Position numbers and translations under genes: made by a program
Source: Malus domestica
Lineage: Eukaryota; Streptophyta; Magnoliopsida; Rosales; Rosaceae
NCBI RefSeq assembly: GCF_042453785.1
Contig: NC_091675.1
Span: 5,344,501-5,408,500, forward strand
DNA length: 64,000 nt
Direction: 5' to 3'
Notes under the pieces: model-generated
Databases searched by the model: none
What the model saw: only the letters and a program-made list of their open reading frames with translations
What the model was told of the DNA's origin: nothing
In this document: positions 11,454 to 22,405 of the stretch, piece after piece
Layout of the letters: every line of letters starts with the position of its first letter
How positions within the stretch are numbered: position 1 is the stretch's first letter

Positions 11454-11748
11454 TGTAACATCCCACATCGCCCAAGGAAGTGAATCATGTAAGCCTTATA
11501 TGTATATTTTCATCTTTACCTAGCACAAGGCTTTTTTGGGGACTCACTGGCTTCGGGTTCCATTGGAACTCTAAAGTTAAGCGAGATCACGCGAGAGCAA
11601 TCCTAAGATGGGTGACCAACTGGGAAGTTCTCGTGTGAGTTCCCAGAAACAAAACTGTGAGGGTGTGGTCGAGGCCCAAAACGGACAATATCATGCTACG
11701 GCGGAGTCAAACCTAAGATGTGGTGGGGGCACGGGCCGAGATGTGACA
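11454..11748 (+). repeat. Cassandra left LTR
   Basis: Starts TG and ends CA; contains the 5S-like core at about 11556-11640. Confidence 0.9.
11556..11640 (+). other. 5S-rRNA-derived segment in the left Cassandra LTR
   Basis: Follows plant 5S rRNA closely: GGTTCCATTGGAACTC, then AAGTTAAGCG (A-box) and GATGGGTGACC (C-box), then TGGGAAGTTCTCGTGT. The polymerase III control boxes are thus recognisable. It is not a 5S gene, because the 5S 5' end is absent and it sits inside an LTR. Confidence 0.85.
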
Positions 11749-11819
11749 ATTTGGTATCAGAGCCAATCCCTGGTCAGAAGTGTGTCGACGAGGACGTCGG
11801 GCCCCTAAGGGGGGTGGAT

Positions 11820-12113
11820 TGTAACATCCCACATCGCCCAGGGGAGTGGATCTTGTAAGCCTTATATGTATATTCTCATATCTACCTAGCACGAGGCTTT
11901 TTGGGGACTCACTGGCTTCGGGTTCTATCGGAACTTCGAAGTTAAACGAGATCGTGCGAGAGCAATCCCAAGATGGGTGACCCCCTGGGAAGTTCTCGTG
12001 TGAGTTCCTAGAAACAAAACTGTGAGGGTGTGGTTGGGGTCCAAAACGGACAATATTGTGCTATGGCAGAGTTAAGCTCGGGATGTGGTGGGGGCACGGG
12101 CCGGGATGTGACA
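11820..12113 (+). repeat. Cassandra right LTR
   Basis: Direct repeat of the left LTR with its own 5S-like core at about 11921-12003; here the C-box region (GATGGGTGACCCCCTGGGAA) is closer to genuine 5S. Confidence 0.9.
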
Positions 12114-12343
12114 CCTTCCCATCCCTTCCTATTTTGTGCGGTTACGGTTAAATCACGACAACATTTTATATTAATTTTTTTATAGAGATAATAAGACAAA
12201 AAGCAAAAGCTAAAAACATTCATTAGTGATCTGGTAGGAGTCCGGTCCATGAGTTGTTCAAGCTAAAAGCTGACAAATAGGTAGTACCAATTAATTTACG
12301 ATTTATTCACATTTTATTGGGAGGAAGTTGTATTTGTTAATCA

Positions 12344-12396
12344 GCCTCACAGGTCTTTTTTTTTTTTTTTTTTTTTTGGCAACTGCCTCACAGGTC
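12344..12396 (-). repeat. tail-only retroposition scar
   Basis: The 12-base direct repeat GCCTCACAGGTC (12344-12355 and 12385-12396) encloses only a run of 22 T and GGCAACT. On the minus strand this is AGTTGCC plus a poly(A) tail between target duplications, the structure left by target-primed retroposition that copied almost nothing but the tail. Confidence 0.65.
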
Positions 12397-13829
12397 AATT
12401 TTGGTGATTACTTCTGACCCTAAATTTTGCAAGTGGACCTCTGTGGAATGCCGATTCACCTCTCATCTTTTTTTTTTAAATTTTTCTTAGGATATTTTTT
12501 GGATATGTCAATTTCCCATCTACCGCCAAAAAGCACCGGCATGCTCTCTCTACATAGCCAAATTATTTGGTTTAATTCCATTGGTTTGGTTTGGTTTTAC
12601 AATGTGCAATCTCTGTGTCTTTTTTGTGTGCTAATTTGGAGCCATTTTCATGATTTTGTCTTGAGAAAATTTAATTGCGTATCACAAACTCATTTGCTTG
12701 CTATGTGGCAATCTTGCTCCCTCAGCTCCAAAGCACTTATTGAAAAAGTACTTATTAAAACAGCTCCCACCAGTTGACCTATCTCTTCATGTGTTCGTTC
12801 GTATGCAAAACTTGGGGAAAATTTAAAAAGATTTTACCATGTGCATCATTATTATTATCCCACATTCGATTCCCACCTTGGCCCATATGCCCACACCAGC
12901 TGATGAATTTGTGTTATTTGCAACCCTTGTGATCGTGGGTTTTGTTCCCTTTAAATAAATTTGATTCAATAAATACATAACCAAAAAACCAAATTGTGGG
13001 CTAGGTTTGTTGGTTAGCATACCGTTCGTGTTTCTTTACGTTCAAGTTCGTATCTCTTTTGTAATTTATAATATTATCTTGTCCAAAATAAAATATTTGG
13101 TTTTGTACCTCAACCACATTATTTATAAGGTCACTTCTCATAAAAACATTAAATCTCTTATAAATTAGTCTTATTCAACAAGATAGCTGCCTGAATAGGA
13201 CTCAATACGACAATTTTATCGAAGTTTATCTGGTACGATACTCACCTCTTAGAAAAATTGAGTAAAAAAGATATGGGAGAGTAATTGCAAAATATTAGGT
13301 CCTATATATGCATACTTGCCAACAACCACAACTTGAATCTCAGCACATTATTCCACTAACTTGAAGCAAATTTTGTTTATTGCAATGTGAAATTGCACAA
13401 GTCATTAGGGTTAGTTTTGAATTTTGATGCATAATTGAAACCTAATTATATTAATATGGACTAATAAAAAATACTCTTCTGGACTGAGCCAAAGCCCCCT
13501 TGACGTGTACCGTAGCTAGGGTTTTTAGCCTGTCCAAATTTTCGCCATCTCAAAAGCACCAAAAATTTCTAATATTCTCCATGGTGGAGGAATCGTCAAA
13601 TCTTATCTCATTAGTAATTAAGATATATTATTTAATAATTAGTGATGGGTTTCATTACATAAGCAAATTCAAATAGCTATTGTTCGGTAGATTCTCAATG
13701 GAAATACGTGGACGTTACTACTCTACTTACCATACTCTAGAAGCGGAACATATTAATTATATCAATTATAACATGTAAAATGATATAATAACTGCAGGAG
13801 CAAGACATAAAACAAAATGAAATGGAGTA
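12397..13829. other. spacer
   Basis: AT-rich, no gene seen. Sequence at 12810-13070 has tRNA-promoter-like words but no convincing SINE structure. Confidence 0.4.
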
Positions 13830-13979
13830 TGATTCTCTCTCATTTTTTTTTCCTTCCCCTCACATTTGAACGATTACGATTAAGTCATGTTAACATCTTA
13901 TAATAATTTTTTTATAAAAGGAGAAAGACAAAATGTAGAATGTGAAATAAGATGATGAAAACAGAAGGGGAGAGAATCC
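13830..13979. mobile_element. small MITE
   Basis: 150 bases with inverted ends TGATTCTCTCTC and GGGAGAGAATCC, flanked by TA on both sides. The middle resembles 12130-12190 (TTACGGTTAAATCA-like words), so at least two relatives are present. A Tc1/Mariner-like TA target is possible but not proven. Confidence 0.45.
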
Positions 13980-16399
13980 TAGTCAAATTGAAATAGCTTT
14001 GAAAGGGCAAGAGAGAAGAGAGTAGAAAAACAAAAACAGGGGGGACCGAAAACAAAACGTAAGAAAAAAGAAGAGGCCCACGATTGAGATATGAACGGTA
14101 GGCAAGGAGGATTTTATAAAGGAAGAAGTTGGGGGAGAAGAGAGAACCTTGCTTGGATACTTAATTGGGACATTTATAAATTATAGGTCTTTGTTTTCAC
14201 ACCTCTTTCTTTCTTTAGCAAAGTTTTACGATGCACACATCAACACATAAAGACTCCTCCTAGTGTCTCTTAAAGGGCAAAAAGCCAAATTAATAATCAA
14301 TGAATAGAACTAATTACGAATTTTTTATAAAACACGATAAAAAAAAATTACCTGATTCTACATGTGCGTATTTTTATCAAAAAATTCAAGTGTTTCACAG
14401 TATACTAGAAAATTGAGTTTATTTACAATTTTATATATAAAAATTAAACTCACTTAGATCACTGTGGAAGACCTTTAAATTATTTTTAAAAAAAATTAAA
14501 AAAAAATCCTCATATTAGTTTGAGACTACTCCTGTAAAGGTTAAAATCATTTATACGTATGACAAAAACTTAAAATCATTTATGGATCGTAGAAATGCTT
14601 GTTTATTAAGCACTTTCAAAAAAAAAAAAAAAAACAGCCTTTATTGTCTTGAAATTTATCAAGCACCAAATCAGCCAGATTACCCATTTAACCCTAAAAT
14701 TGAACCGACAAAATAATTAAATGACCCATCTGGTAAAATTCAATTTGGGTGCGCTATTATTGCCTCTTACCCAAAATATTGATTTTTGTTTTCCCCTTTT
14801 AAGTGGTTTTTTCTTCGACCAACCATCAACTGCGAGAGATGGAAACAGTGTCCCCAAATAGTTAGTCAAAATTCGTACTCATCTACAAAAGCACCAAAAG
14901 CCAGATCTTTAGGGAGGTGAACAAAATCTAAACTCATCAAACTGATGAGACCCCATTGCCTCGAGAAATTTTTTTGTGTCCGAAACACGATGTAGTAAAT
15001 TATATGTTATTATATAAATGGTGAGAAATTGTATTTTTTTAAGTGTTCCACCACTTGTGTAATGACATATAGTATTACGCTCCGTACTCCAGGCACATTA
15101 AAAAATATCTCCATTGTATTGTGCCATGCTCCATGCCTCGTGTAATCACACTAATTGTCCATTTTTATTTATTTAAATTACGAAGTTACAAGAATAATAC
15201 TTGCACGGTGAGTCAGAAAATTTGAATTCTACCAAAGTGATTTCAATCAACTTGATTCGTATGTGGTAACTATCCAAATTTAAACTTGCATAAAAATTAT
15301 TTTAATTTGTTTTAAAATTTTTATGTGGGGGGGGTGGGGGGTCACAACTCACAACTCACAACTCAAACACAGCTGAAAGGTTCACAAAGTCAGAAAGGGC
15401 TCCTCAAGAAAAATGCAACGGCAGAGAAAGCAGGACATGTGAAAATGTGATAATATTGATGCGAGAGGAGGCAACAGCCAACAGGTGCTTGGCGTGAAAG
15501 AGCTACTTGTGGGGCTTGCAATTTGGGAGCCATTTCCTCCTCCTTTTTTTTTCTCATTTTCTTTCTTTTCTTATAAGCCAGCTAAAATTAAACTATTTAC
15601 ATATTTCCCTTAAGAGTAAGAATAAGAATTTGAAGAGTTCTAATTTCTTAACTTTTTTTCTTGTATTTTATTATACAAATGATGTTGAAAGAGTCTAATT
15701 CGAACTCGAGACATCAGTGTGAAGAAAAATGTTTTTAATTAACTGAGTTGCAATCTTATTGCTTAACTTTTCTTGTAGTTACTATTTATTAAAATAATAA
15801 TACTCTGATTTCTACGTAGAGTTTCAATGACACATGAAATTTAAAAATTAAGTATCTATCAAATTACAATCCGTAATACAATACTTTAAGAGTTATAGAC
15901 AACTTACTTACCAGAAATATGCATGCAGGGTATGTATCACCCCGATTCATGGTTTTCCCTTTGTGTTTATTGACACATAGGGAGAGATGATAAATCTCGT
16001 ATATGAACACGTGGCAGATAATATTTTGATTCATAATTCTCCTGATTAAAAATAGATAAACAATTCGGATTGATTAAGAAAACAGTTGATTATATTCTTT
16101 ATTTCTTTTTTCTCAATTCACGACTTATTCCATTATTTCTTCTTTTTCAGTTCACAACGTTTGTCATTCCAATTAAGTAAATGTGTAATAATAAAACTTC
16201 AACCCAAGTTTTAGATTTTTCAACCCAAAAAAACAAAAATGCAAAATGAGGACAACATTGGTGAGCCATTTGAATCCTCCTCCCCACGACACCTAGTAGG
16301 TGGTGCTGTTAATTAGTTTTTAGTTTAATTTAATTATATTTCTATAATATTCCATTTATTTCAATTTCTCTGTCAGGAAACTGCCCTGTATGACCATTA
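13980..16399. other. long spacer upstream of the RING gene
   Basis: AT-rich, no gene seen. It includes a G-rich run near 15326-15341 and the degenerate SINE-like piece at about 15690-15755. The last few hundred bases probably contain the RING gene promoter. Confidence 0.45.
15690..15755 (-). repeat. degenerate tRNA-derived SINE-like head
   Basis: On the minus strand there is an A-box-like GCAACTCAGTTAA followed about 35 bases later by a B-box-like GAGTTCGAATTAG, the spacing of a tRNA-derived SINE promoter. No tail or target duplication was found. Confidence 0.35.

Positions 16400-16427
<28 letters not shown>
16400..16427. repeat. (CT)n microsatellite in the RING gene leader
   Basis: CT dinucleotide run of 14 units, in a pyrimidine-rich stretch like many plant 5' leaders. 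Confidence 0.85.
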
Positions 16428-16430
<3 letters not shown>

Positions 16431-18024
16431 GGTTATTTCGTAAATTAAAGATGACTGTCCTCTTTAATCTCTAGTTCTTTCTCTCCCTTTTCTCCTTTCA
16501 CATTTCATTCCATCCACCCAAAGGGCCAAAGCCTCTCCCTTTCCTCCCAACCCCCATTGCTCTCAGTGGGTTTTGTTTTCCGTTTTTCTCACCTATTTAT
16601 TTTCTTCTCCAGAAAAATAAAGAAAAGAAGGTTCTTTTCATCACCCACCGGGATTATCCGGGCCAGTTCTTTCGATTTTCTGCTCCTGATTGTTTTCATA
16701 GATCGGTTTCTTCATCTGGGTATGTTTTGTTTTTCGATTTTGTTCGTTTACTTTTCTGGGTTTTCAATCGATCGGTTGCTGGTAAGATTTGATTGAAAAG
16801 ACTCGGCTTTTGGATTCTGGGTTCGATTTTTGTTTTTGTTCTTGTTGCGCTTGTTGTGTTTTATCTCTGCAGCTGGAAATATAAAAGGTTGTACCTTTTC
16901 CGAACAAACCCAAGATTCTTACCTTGTTATTGGGTTTCTGTTCGTCTGTGCTGTTAACATTTGATTTCTGTTTGTTCTAGTTTGTTGTCTGTTGTTGGAT
17001 TATGTGAATCACTTTTTATATCAGCTGGGTTTTCGGCCATCCGCATTTGACCTTGTCAGTGGGTGAACCGATCTCGAAATTTTACCAGTAAATGGGTTTG
17101 ATATGTCATTCTCTGATTATACTGATGATAATTCGTTATGTGCTCTGTGTTTGGTCAGTTGCGTGTTCGAAAGGTTGCACCTTTCGATTGTATGACGTTG
17201 TTGTGGTCAAAAGTTTCATTTTTTCAGCTGGTGGGTGCCTAAATTTATGTGAATTTGATTGCCTCAGAAGTATTTCAGGAGCGGGTTTAGTTTTTCGATC
17301 ATTCTTTGCTTTAGATGTGGGAGTAGGTTTGGCCGGGTATGTGGGTTATATGTGGGAAAGCTTGTGATTGAATTTAAGGATGCTTGTTTTACCTGATATA
17401 GCTGCACTTTCAGTCATTCACTCCTTTACTGCTGCAACATGATAATGAGCGTTTTATCTTGGTGTTCGATGCCTGCTTTCAGGCCAGGATAGCACGGGTG
17501 ATTTGCCATTACCTCATCACTAGTCGAAGCTTAGTGTGTGTCTTCCCATTTGGTCAAGTAGGTGTATTAGTGCCATTGAAAATGCGGATTCTAGTCTTCA
17601 ATTCAACTTTCACCCACTTTGCTCCTGCACCTACGCAGGAGCTTATAGTTAAACATTAAGTGAGAGGTTAAAAAAAATAACATGAAAAAAGGCATTGCTA
17701 GCTGGCGACGCAACTCACACTCTAGCTTCTTCCTTCAGTTAGGCATTCAAGTTTTTCACGCACGGAACACATACATTTCCGAGAACTCTTTGACTGGTGT
17801 AGAAGATTTGTGCTTCTCTTACCTATAAAAGAGAAGAAAAAATTATTGCTCTTTACTTTTATAGCAATTTTGTACCTATTACTTACTTTAAAGGTCTCCA
17901 AACTTATAACTTTTCTTCTACTTTGTTATGTCAGGTCTGCCAAAGTACAAATAACGATTTATTTATACTGAAGATTTCTTCAAGTTCTTTAATTTCTTAT
18001 ACAAGGAGTTTCATATTAGCCCTA
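16428..18024 (+). other. probable 5' leader exon(s) and leader intron of the RING gene
   Basis: Pyrimidine-rich sequence at 16430-16560 followed by T/G-rich intron-like sequence up to the start codon at 18025. No conserved protein is encoded. The exact first exon cannot be placed without transcripts. Confidence 0.4.
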
Positions 18025-21000
18025 ATGCAAGGGCAGAGGGGTACTATCGGTTCCTTGCCTGAAATGCTAGATTTTGACCATGGAAGTGCATCAAACGATG
18101 CTGCTCTAGATCAGCAAATTTGCTGGAATAGCACACGGAATCCTGCTGAAAGGATTCCGGACTATGTACAATCACCTGGTGATGTGAATGTTGGGTTTGT
18201 GAATTCTATGGGACAGGAGCGACAACACTTGAGTAGATGGTGCCTGGGTGAACCTAGTTCTAGCAACTCACAGAGTGAGGTTAGTCGTGATGAGCGGAAA
18301 CCAGAACTTGGATGGTCTTCTTCAGTGGATCCTTGTGTAGAAGCTGCTTCAAGGTTAGAGGAGCGACGCTATGAACCAACTAATAACCTTTCACTGGGCA
18401 ACAATGTGAATACTATTTTTACACAAAGTTCCAGTTCCAATGCAATTCCACAGAATCTGAACTTGAATGCAGCTTTTGCGGGTCATGGTGGTGATAATAG
18501 TCAAGTAATGGAATGTCCTAACACATTCAAGTATAATGTTTCTGAAAATGAGCAAATTCGACCTCCTAGTAGTTCTAATCCCTTTATACTACCTTCTGGA
18601 ACTGCTGGATTTTTAATGGGAGAGAATGATGGCAGATCGGGCAGTTCATTGGAGGGTCGTCGTGTATCTTGTAAAAGAAAGGCTATGGAGGGAAATATAG
18701 GACAGTCTTCTCTAAGTGGAAGTTGCAGTTACTTTCAGCATACAGACAGTGGTGGAAGGACTTCTGTTCCCGCTCACTATAATGCAGGTGGCAGCCTAAG
18801 CATATCTACACCATCAGAACAGGGGAATTCAAGACTTGGAGTAGTTGGGAGAGCACTTGCTTCTGACAGCCTTCCTGATTCAAATGCTGGAAGAAGCTCA
18901 GAAAGCACTCATAGGAACTTCCGTGTGAGAATAAATCCTTCAAATCAGCAAAATTCTATACCCTCTAATAGGTTCTCAACGGGGAGGGCTGCTAGGCATT
19001 CTAGTATTTCCTCTTCGCATCATTCACCAAGTCTTCTTCCAGTTGATCATAATATGGACTTGAGACCAGCACCAGCGCTAGATAATACGAGTTCACAGAA
19101 CCCGCCAGTTGTCATCCATGTTCCTGCTTTGCCGCAAAATGTGCAATCATTGAGATGGAGTGGAGGGTCTAGCTCAAGAACCAGCAGCTTATCAAATTCT
19201 GTGGTTTTTGGAGACAGAGATGCTCCACAGCCTCCACCACTTGAGGAAGGGAGCTCAAGAAGCATGGCGAGACACATTTTGGATCATCCTATTTTTGTAC
19301 CAGCAACTGAATTGAGAAATTCGGCTCGGCATCCTGCAGGTGCATCTACTAGAAATTTACCTGGTGGAAATGCAAGTATTCCTGGAAATGTTGCTTCAGC
19401 ATCCCGGACTGGCACAAGTTCAGGTGTTAATCCAGCAGCTGCACCTACGTGGGTTCCTCCTCACAATTCTCATCCGCAATTTCCTCGAAGATTATCTGAA
19501 TATGTTCGTCGATCATTATTTTCTGCTACTGGTAGTGAGCCTGGGAGCCAGGGCACTAATTATTTGCCTATGCGTTCGGGTCCTGCGTCATCACCAGAGG
19601 TTGGGAGTTCATCTGGTACAGGTAACCAGGGTCATCATCAGTCTCACCCAAGGTCAGCATCTTGGATGGAGAGACATGGTGATGGTGGACTTGGGCTTCC
19701 GTATTCATTACGGACTTTGGCTGCTGCAGGTGGTGAAGGAAGTAGCAGGCTCGTATCTGAGGTGTGTTGTAGAACTCTTTCTCTGGCTGTGAGGATTTTC
19801 TTTCGGAATGTTTTTTTTTATCCCATTATTTAAAGCATTCTGATGAATATTAGGAGAACCCACATTTGTGCTTAATCACCTATTGATGTGATACCATCAG
19901 ATGTCTGATATAATTATGACCACGATGGTATGGGATATGCACTCACCTTTTCCTTTTAGTCAACCATGAAGATAATTTTTTCAGTTCTTTTGATCATTAT
20001 GTTTCTATCTGTTTATGTGTTTTCGTCATCTCCAACTATTAACATCATAATTTGTGTTATTGAAGTTATCTGTTGCTCTAATACTACCAAGTTTATATTA
20101 TTTTGCTAGATATGGGAAAAAAGATATTCATCTAAACTTTATGAAGTTTTCTTCTCTCTTTTTAGCAGATTTGCAATGTACTGGGTCTCATGCGTAGGGG
20201 CGAGAGCTTGCGATTCGAGGTTAGAAATTTATTTGCTTATATTGAAGCACTGCAGTGTAATCACAGTTTTGAAAAAGAATCTGTCTTGATATAGCACAAA
20301 TGCCTTACTCTCGACACAGGATTCTGGTTTTGGAAGTTTAAGCCATATATGTCTTTTGCTTGTATATTTGGGGACTCGATGTTTCTGTTTTCATGTACAA
20401 GAATATCATAACAAAAGGCTGTTAACAGATGTGAGAATTTTCTTTTTGAATTGTGGTCTGACATTTGGCTGTACTTTTGTGTCAGGATGTTATGATTCTT
20501 GATCAGTCGGTCCTTTTTGGGGTGGCTGATATTCACGACAGACATAGAGACATGCGACTTGATGTTGATAACATGTCTTATGAGGTAATTGATCTGCCCA
20601 ACCCTCCCGCTTTCCCATAAGATACATAACAGTGTGCACCCTTCTTGGTATAAATGAGATTACTGAGACATAAACCTCTGATTAATGCAGGAATTATTGG
20701 CTCTGGAAGAGCGTATTGGAAACGTGAACACTGGATTAAGTGAAGAAACCATATCAAAGCGCTTGAAACATAAGAAGTATGTTGCAGTAAGATCTCCGGC
20801 AGATACAGAGCCGTGCTGCGTATGCCAGGTAACGACTGCATAATGCTCAATCTGTGTAACATTTTCATGTTTTTGCGTTGCTTGATTTATTTATACCATT
20901 ATATGCAGGAGGAATACAATGGTGGAGAAGATCTTGGAACGCTCGAATGCGGACATGATTTCCACAGCGAGTGCATAAAACAATGGCTGATGCACAAGAA

Positions 21001-21040
21001 TTTGTGCCCCATCTGTAAAACTACAGCCTTGGCAGCATGA
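18025..21040 (+). CDS. MBR2: RING-H2 E3 ubiquitin ligase, MBR1/MBR2-like
   Basis: Exons 18025-19761, 20169-20219, 20486-20584, 20691-20828 and 20909-21040, all phase 0, give 718 residues. MBR1/MBR2 are nuclear ligases that in Arabidopsis target the Mediator subunit MED25/PFT1 and promote flowering. The N-terminal opening MQGQRGTIGSLPEMLDFDHG and the long Ser/Asn-rich disordered region (1-580) match that family as I know it. Residues about 671-712 form the RING-H2: C671-x2-C674, then CGHDFHSEC and CPIC. The zinc finger is split by the last intron after C674. The start chosen is the MQGQRG methionine; an in-frame extension to 17923 looks like leader sequence. MBR1 is the alternative name. Confidence 0.85.
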
Positions 21041-21572
21041 GGTCGACGACGTCAAATGTTTTTGCAGGCTAGCTTTTCTTCAAGTTAGGTAAAGAGGGTT
21101 GCTTATGGACTCAGTCTGCCTACATATGGGCTCACTGAATCCCAATGCCTCAATCCTTCACCTTTCCGTGGCAGTCGAGTTGAAGTTGGTCGAAAGCACT
21201 GCTTCAAGCGCCGAGCGGCAAATTACTTAATTATTTTTCATTTTATTTAAAACCAGGCCTCTTATTGGAGGCACCACATTTCGAAGTTGGAAAAGCAAAA
21301 CCGGTACTGACTTTTCACTTTATCAATGAATGATTATGCTTAGGCTTTTATGTTTTTGTTATGGTTTGATTCCCTTTTTTGCTGCAGATTTTTCGTTATA
21401 CCTAGAGATTTCGTGATCTCGAATTCCTTCTCTGAGGGCTTGATAGAAAACTGAACCAGTACTAGGATTTTGTTTCTGTTTAGGTTTTCTTTTCTTAGCA
21501 ATTCCATGGTGCTGCAGCATAGGATTGTTCAAAGGTTTTTTGTTCGAACTATGCCAATGCAGACATATCTTA
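21041..21572 (+). other. 3' UTR and flank of the RING gene
   Basis: No coding seen. AATGAATGA/AATAAA-like signals are weak; the gene probably ends within the first 350 bases. Confidence 0.4.
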
Positions 21573-21913
21573 GGGCTGGTTTGGTATTGTTGTGCTTTGA
21601 AAAAAAGTTGCTTTTGTTGTACTGTGAGAATAAGCAGCTGTGAAATAAAGCAGCAGAGTGTTTGGTAAACTTTTTTGTAAAAGTGCTTTTGAAAAAAAAA
21701 ATAGTATTATAGTGTTTGGTAGACTTTTATGTAAAACAGATGTGAAAAAAAGCTGGTTTTTCAAAGTTGGGTTTTGCAGTTTCTTGTTTTTGGTTTTTTT
21801 TCACTCAAAACTGTGAAAAAAAACTGAAGCTGAATGTTTACCAAACACAAAAACAGTTCCTAGCTTTTTTTTATACCAGTTTTTTTCAGAAGCACCTCAG
21901 TACCAAATCAGGC
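21573..21913. mobile_element. MITE with GGGCTGGTTTGG ends
   Basis: Left end GGGCTGGTTTGGTA and right end TACCAAATCAGGC form imperfect inverted repeats extending about 30 bases. The 341-bp interior is rich in AAAAGC/GCTTTT words and has no ORF. The ends resemble common plant hAT MITEs; no clean target duplication was found. Confidence 0.55.
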
Positions 21914-22012
21914 ATTGGATCTTAGCCTTCCATTAATGGGCTCCCATTTTGATATTTTTGCATAAAAAGTTAACTAGGCTCATCTTTTTGGGTCACACTT
22001 GCTAATAACTAA

Positions 22013-22320
22013 GGGCTTGTTTGACATTATTTGTAGGAACCACTTATGTGCATAAGTGCCTTTGCTATAAAGTATTTTTAGTAGCAATCCAAATGTGCTA
22101 TTGGGGTATAAATCACTTATGCTCATTAGTGCTTTTGCTAGACCTGCTTTCAGTGTAAACAAGTGCAATTTTATAAGAAAACCAAGTGCTTCTTGATGAA
22201 GTATTTGGAAGTGACATTACTAGATGCTTCATGAAGTTCTTTTACGACCAAGAAGTGATTCAAAGATTTTTTTGCCATTTAGAAGCGCTTTTAGTTGTGA
22301 GAAAGCACTTTTAACCCTAC
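22013..22320. mobile_element. truncated MITE-like sequence
   Basis: Begins AGGGCTTGTTTGACATT and is rich in AAGTGCTTTT-like subterminal words, like a second hAT-type MITE, but no matching right end is visible. Confidence 0.4.
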
Positions 22321-22341
22321 TAGAATTCTAGAATCAATCTC

Positions 22342-22362
22342 AAACTTGCCCTAATGGGTTCT

Positions 22363-22395
<33 letters not shown>

Positions 22396-22405
22396 TGCCC
22401 TAATG
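22342..22405 (+). repeat. tail-only retroposition scar
   Basis: A 15-base direct repeat AAACTTGCCCTAATG (22342-22356 and 22391-22405) encloses just GGTTCTC and about 27 A. This is the same structure as at 12344, in the opposite orientation. Confidence 0.7.

Larger units (their letters stand above)
11454..12113 (+). mobile_element. Cassandra TRIM retrotransposon, complete
   Basis: Two direct LTRs of 295 and 294 bases, starting TGTAACATCCC and ending GATGTGACA, surround a 71-base internal region. That region has a tRNA-Met primer site TGGTATCAGAGCC at 11752-11764 and a purine tract just before the right LTR. A 5-bp target duplication CCTTC flanks it (11449-11453 and 12114-12118). Each LTR carries a 5S-rRNA-derived core, the mark of Cassandra. 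It is structurally whole and, as in the family, non-coding. The LTRs differ at roughly one base in ten by eye, so it is old. Confidence 0.93.

Noticed and set aside
11556-12003. 5S rRNA genes
   Set aside because: The two 5S-like stretches lack the 5S 5' end and lie inside TG...CA LTRs with a primer site and target duplication, so they are Cassandra parts.
12810-13070. A SINE with TTCGATTCCC and GGTTAGCATACC words
   Set aside because: Boxes are in the wrong order or spacing and no tail or direct repeats were found.
17092-17659. Open frames upstream of the RING start codon
   Set aside because: They fall in T/G-rich intron-like sequence and encode nothing conserved; better explained as leader intron.
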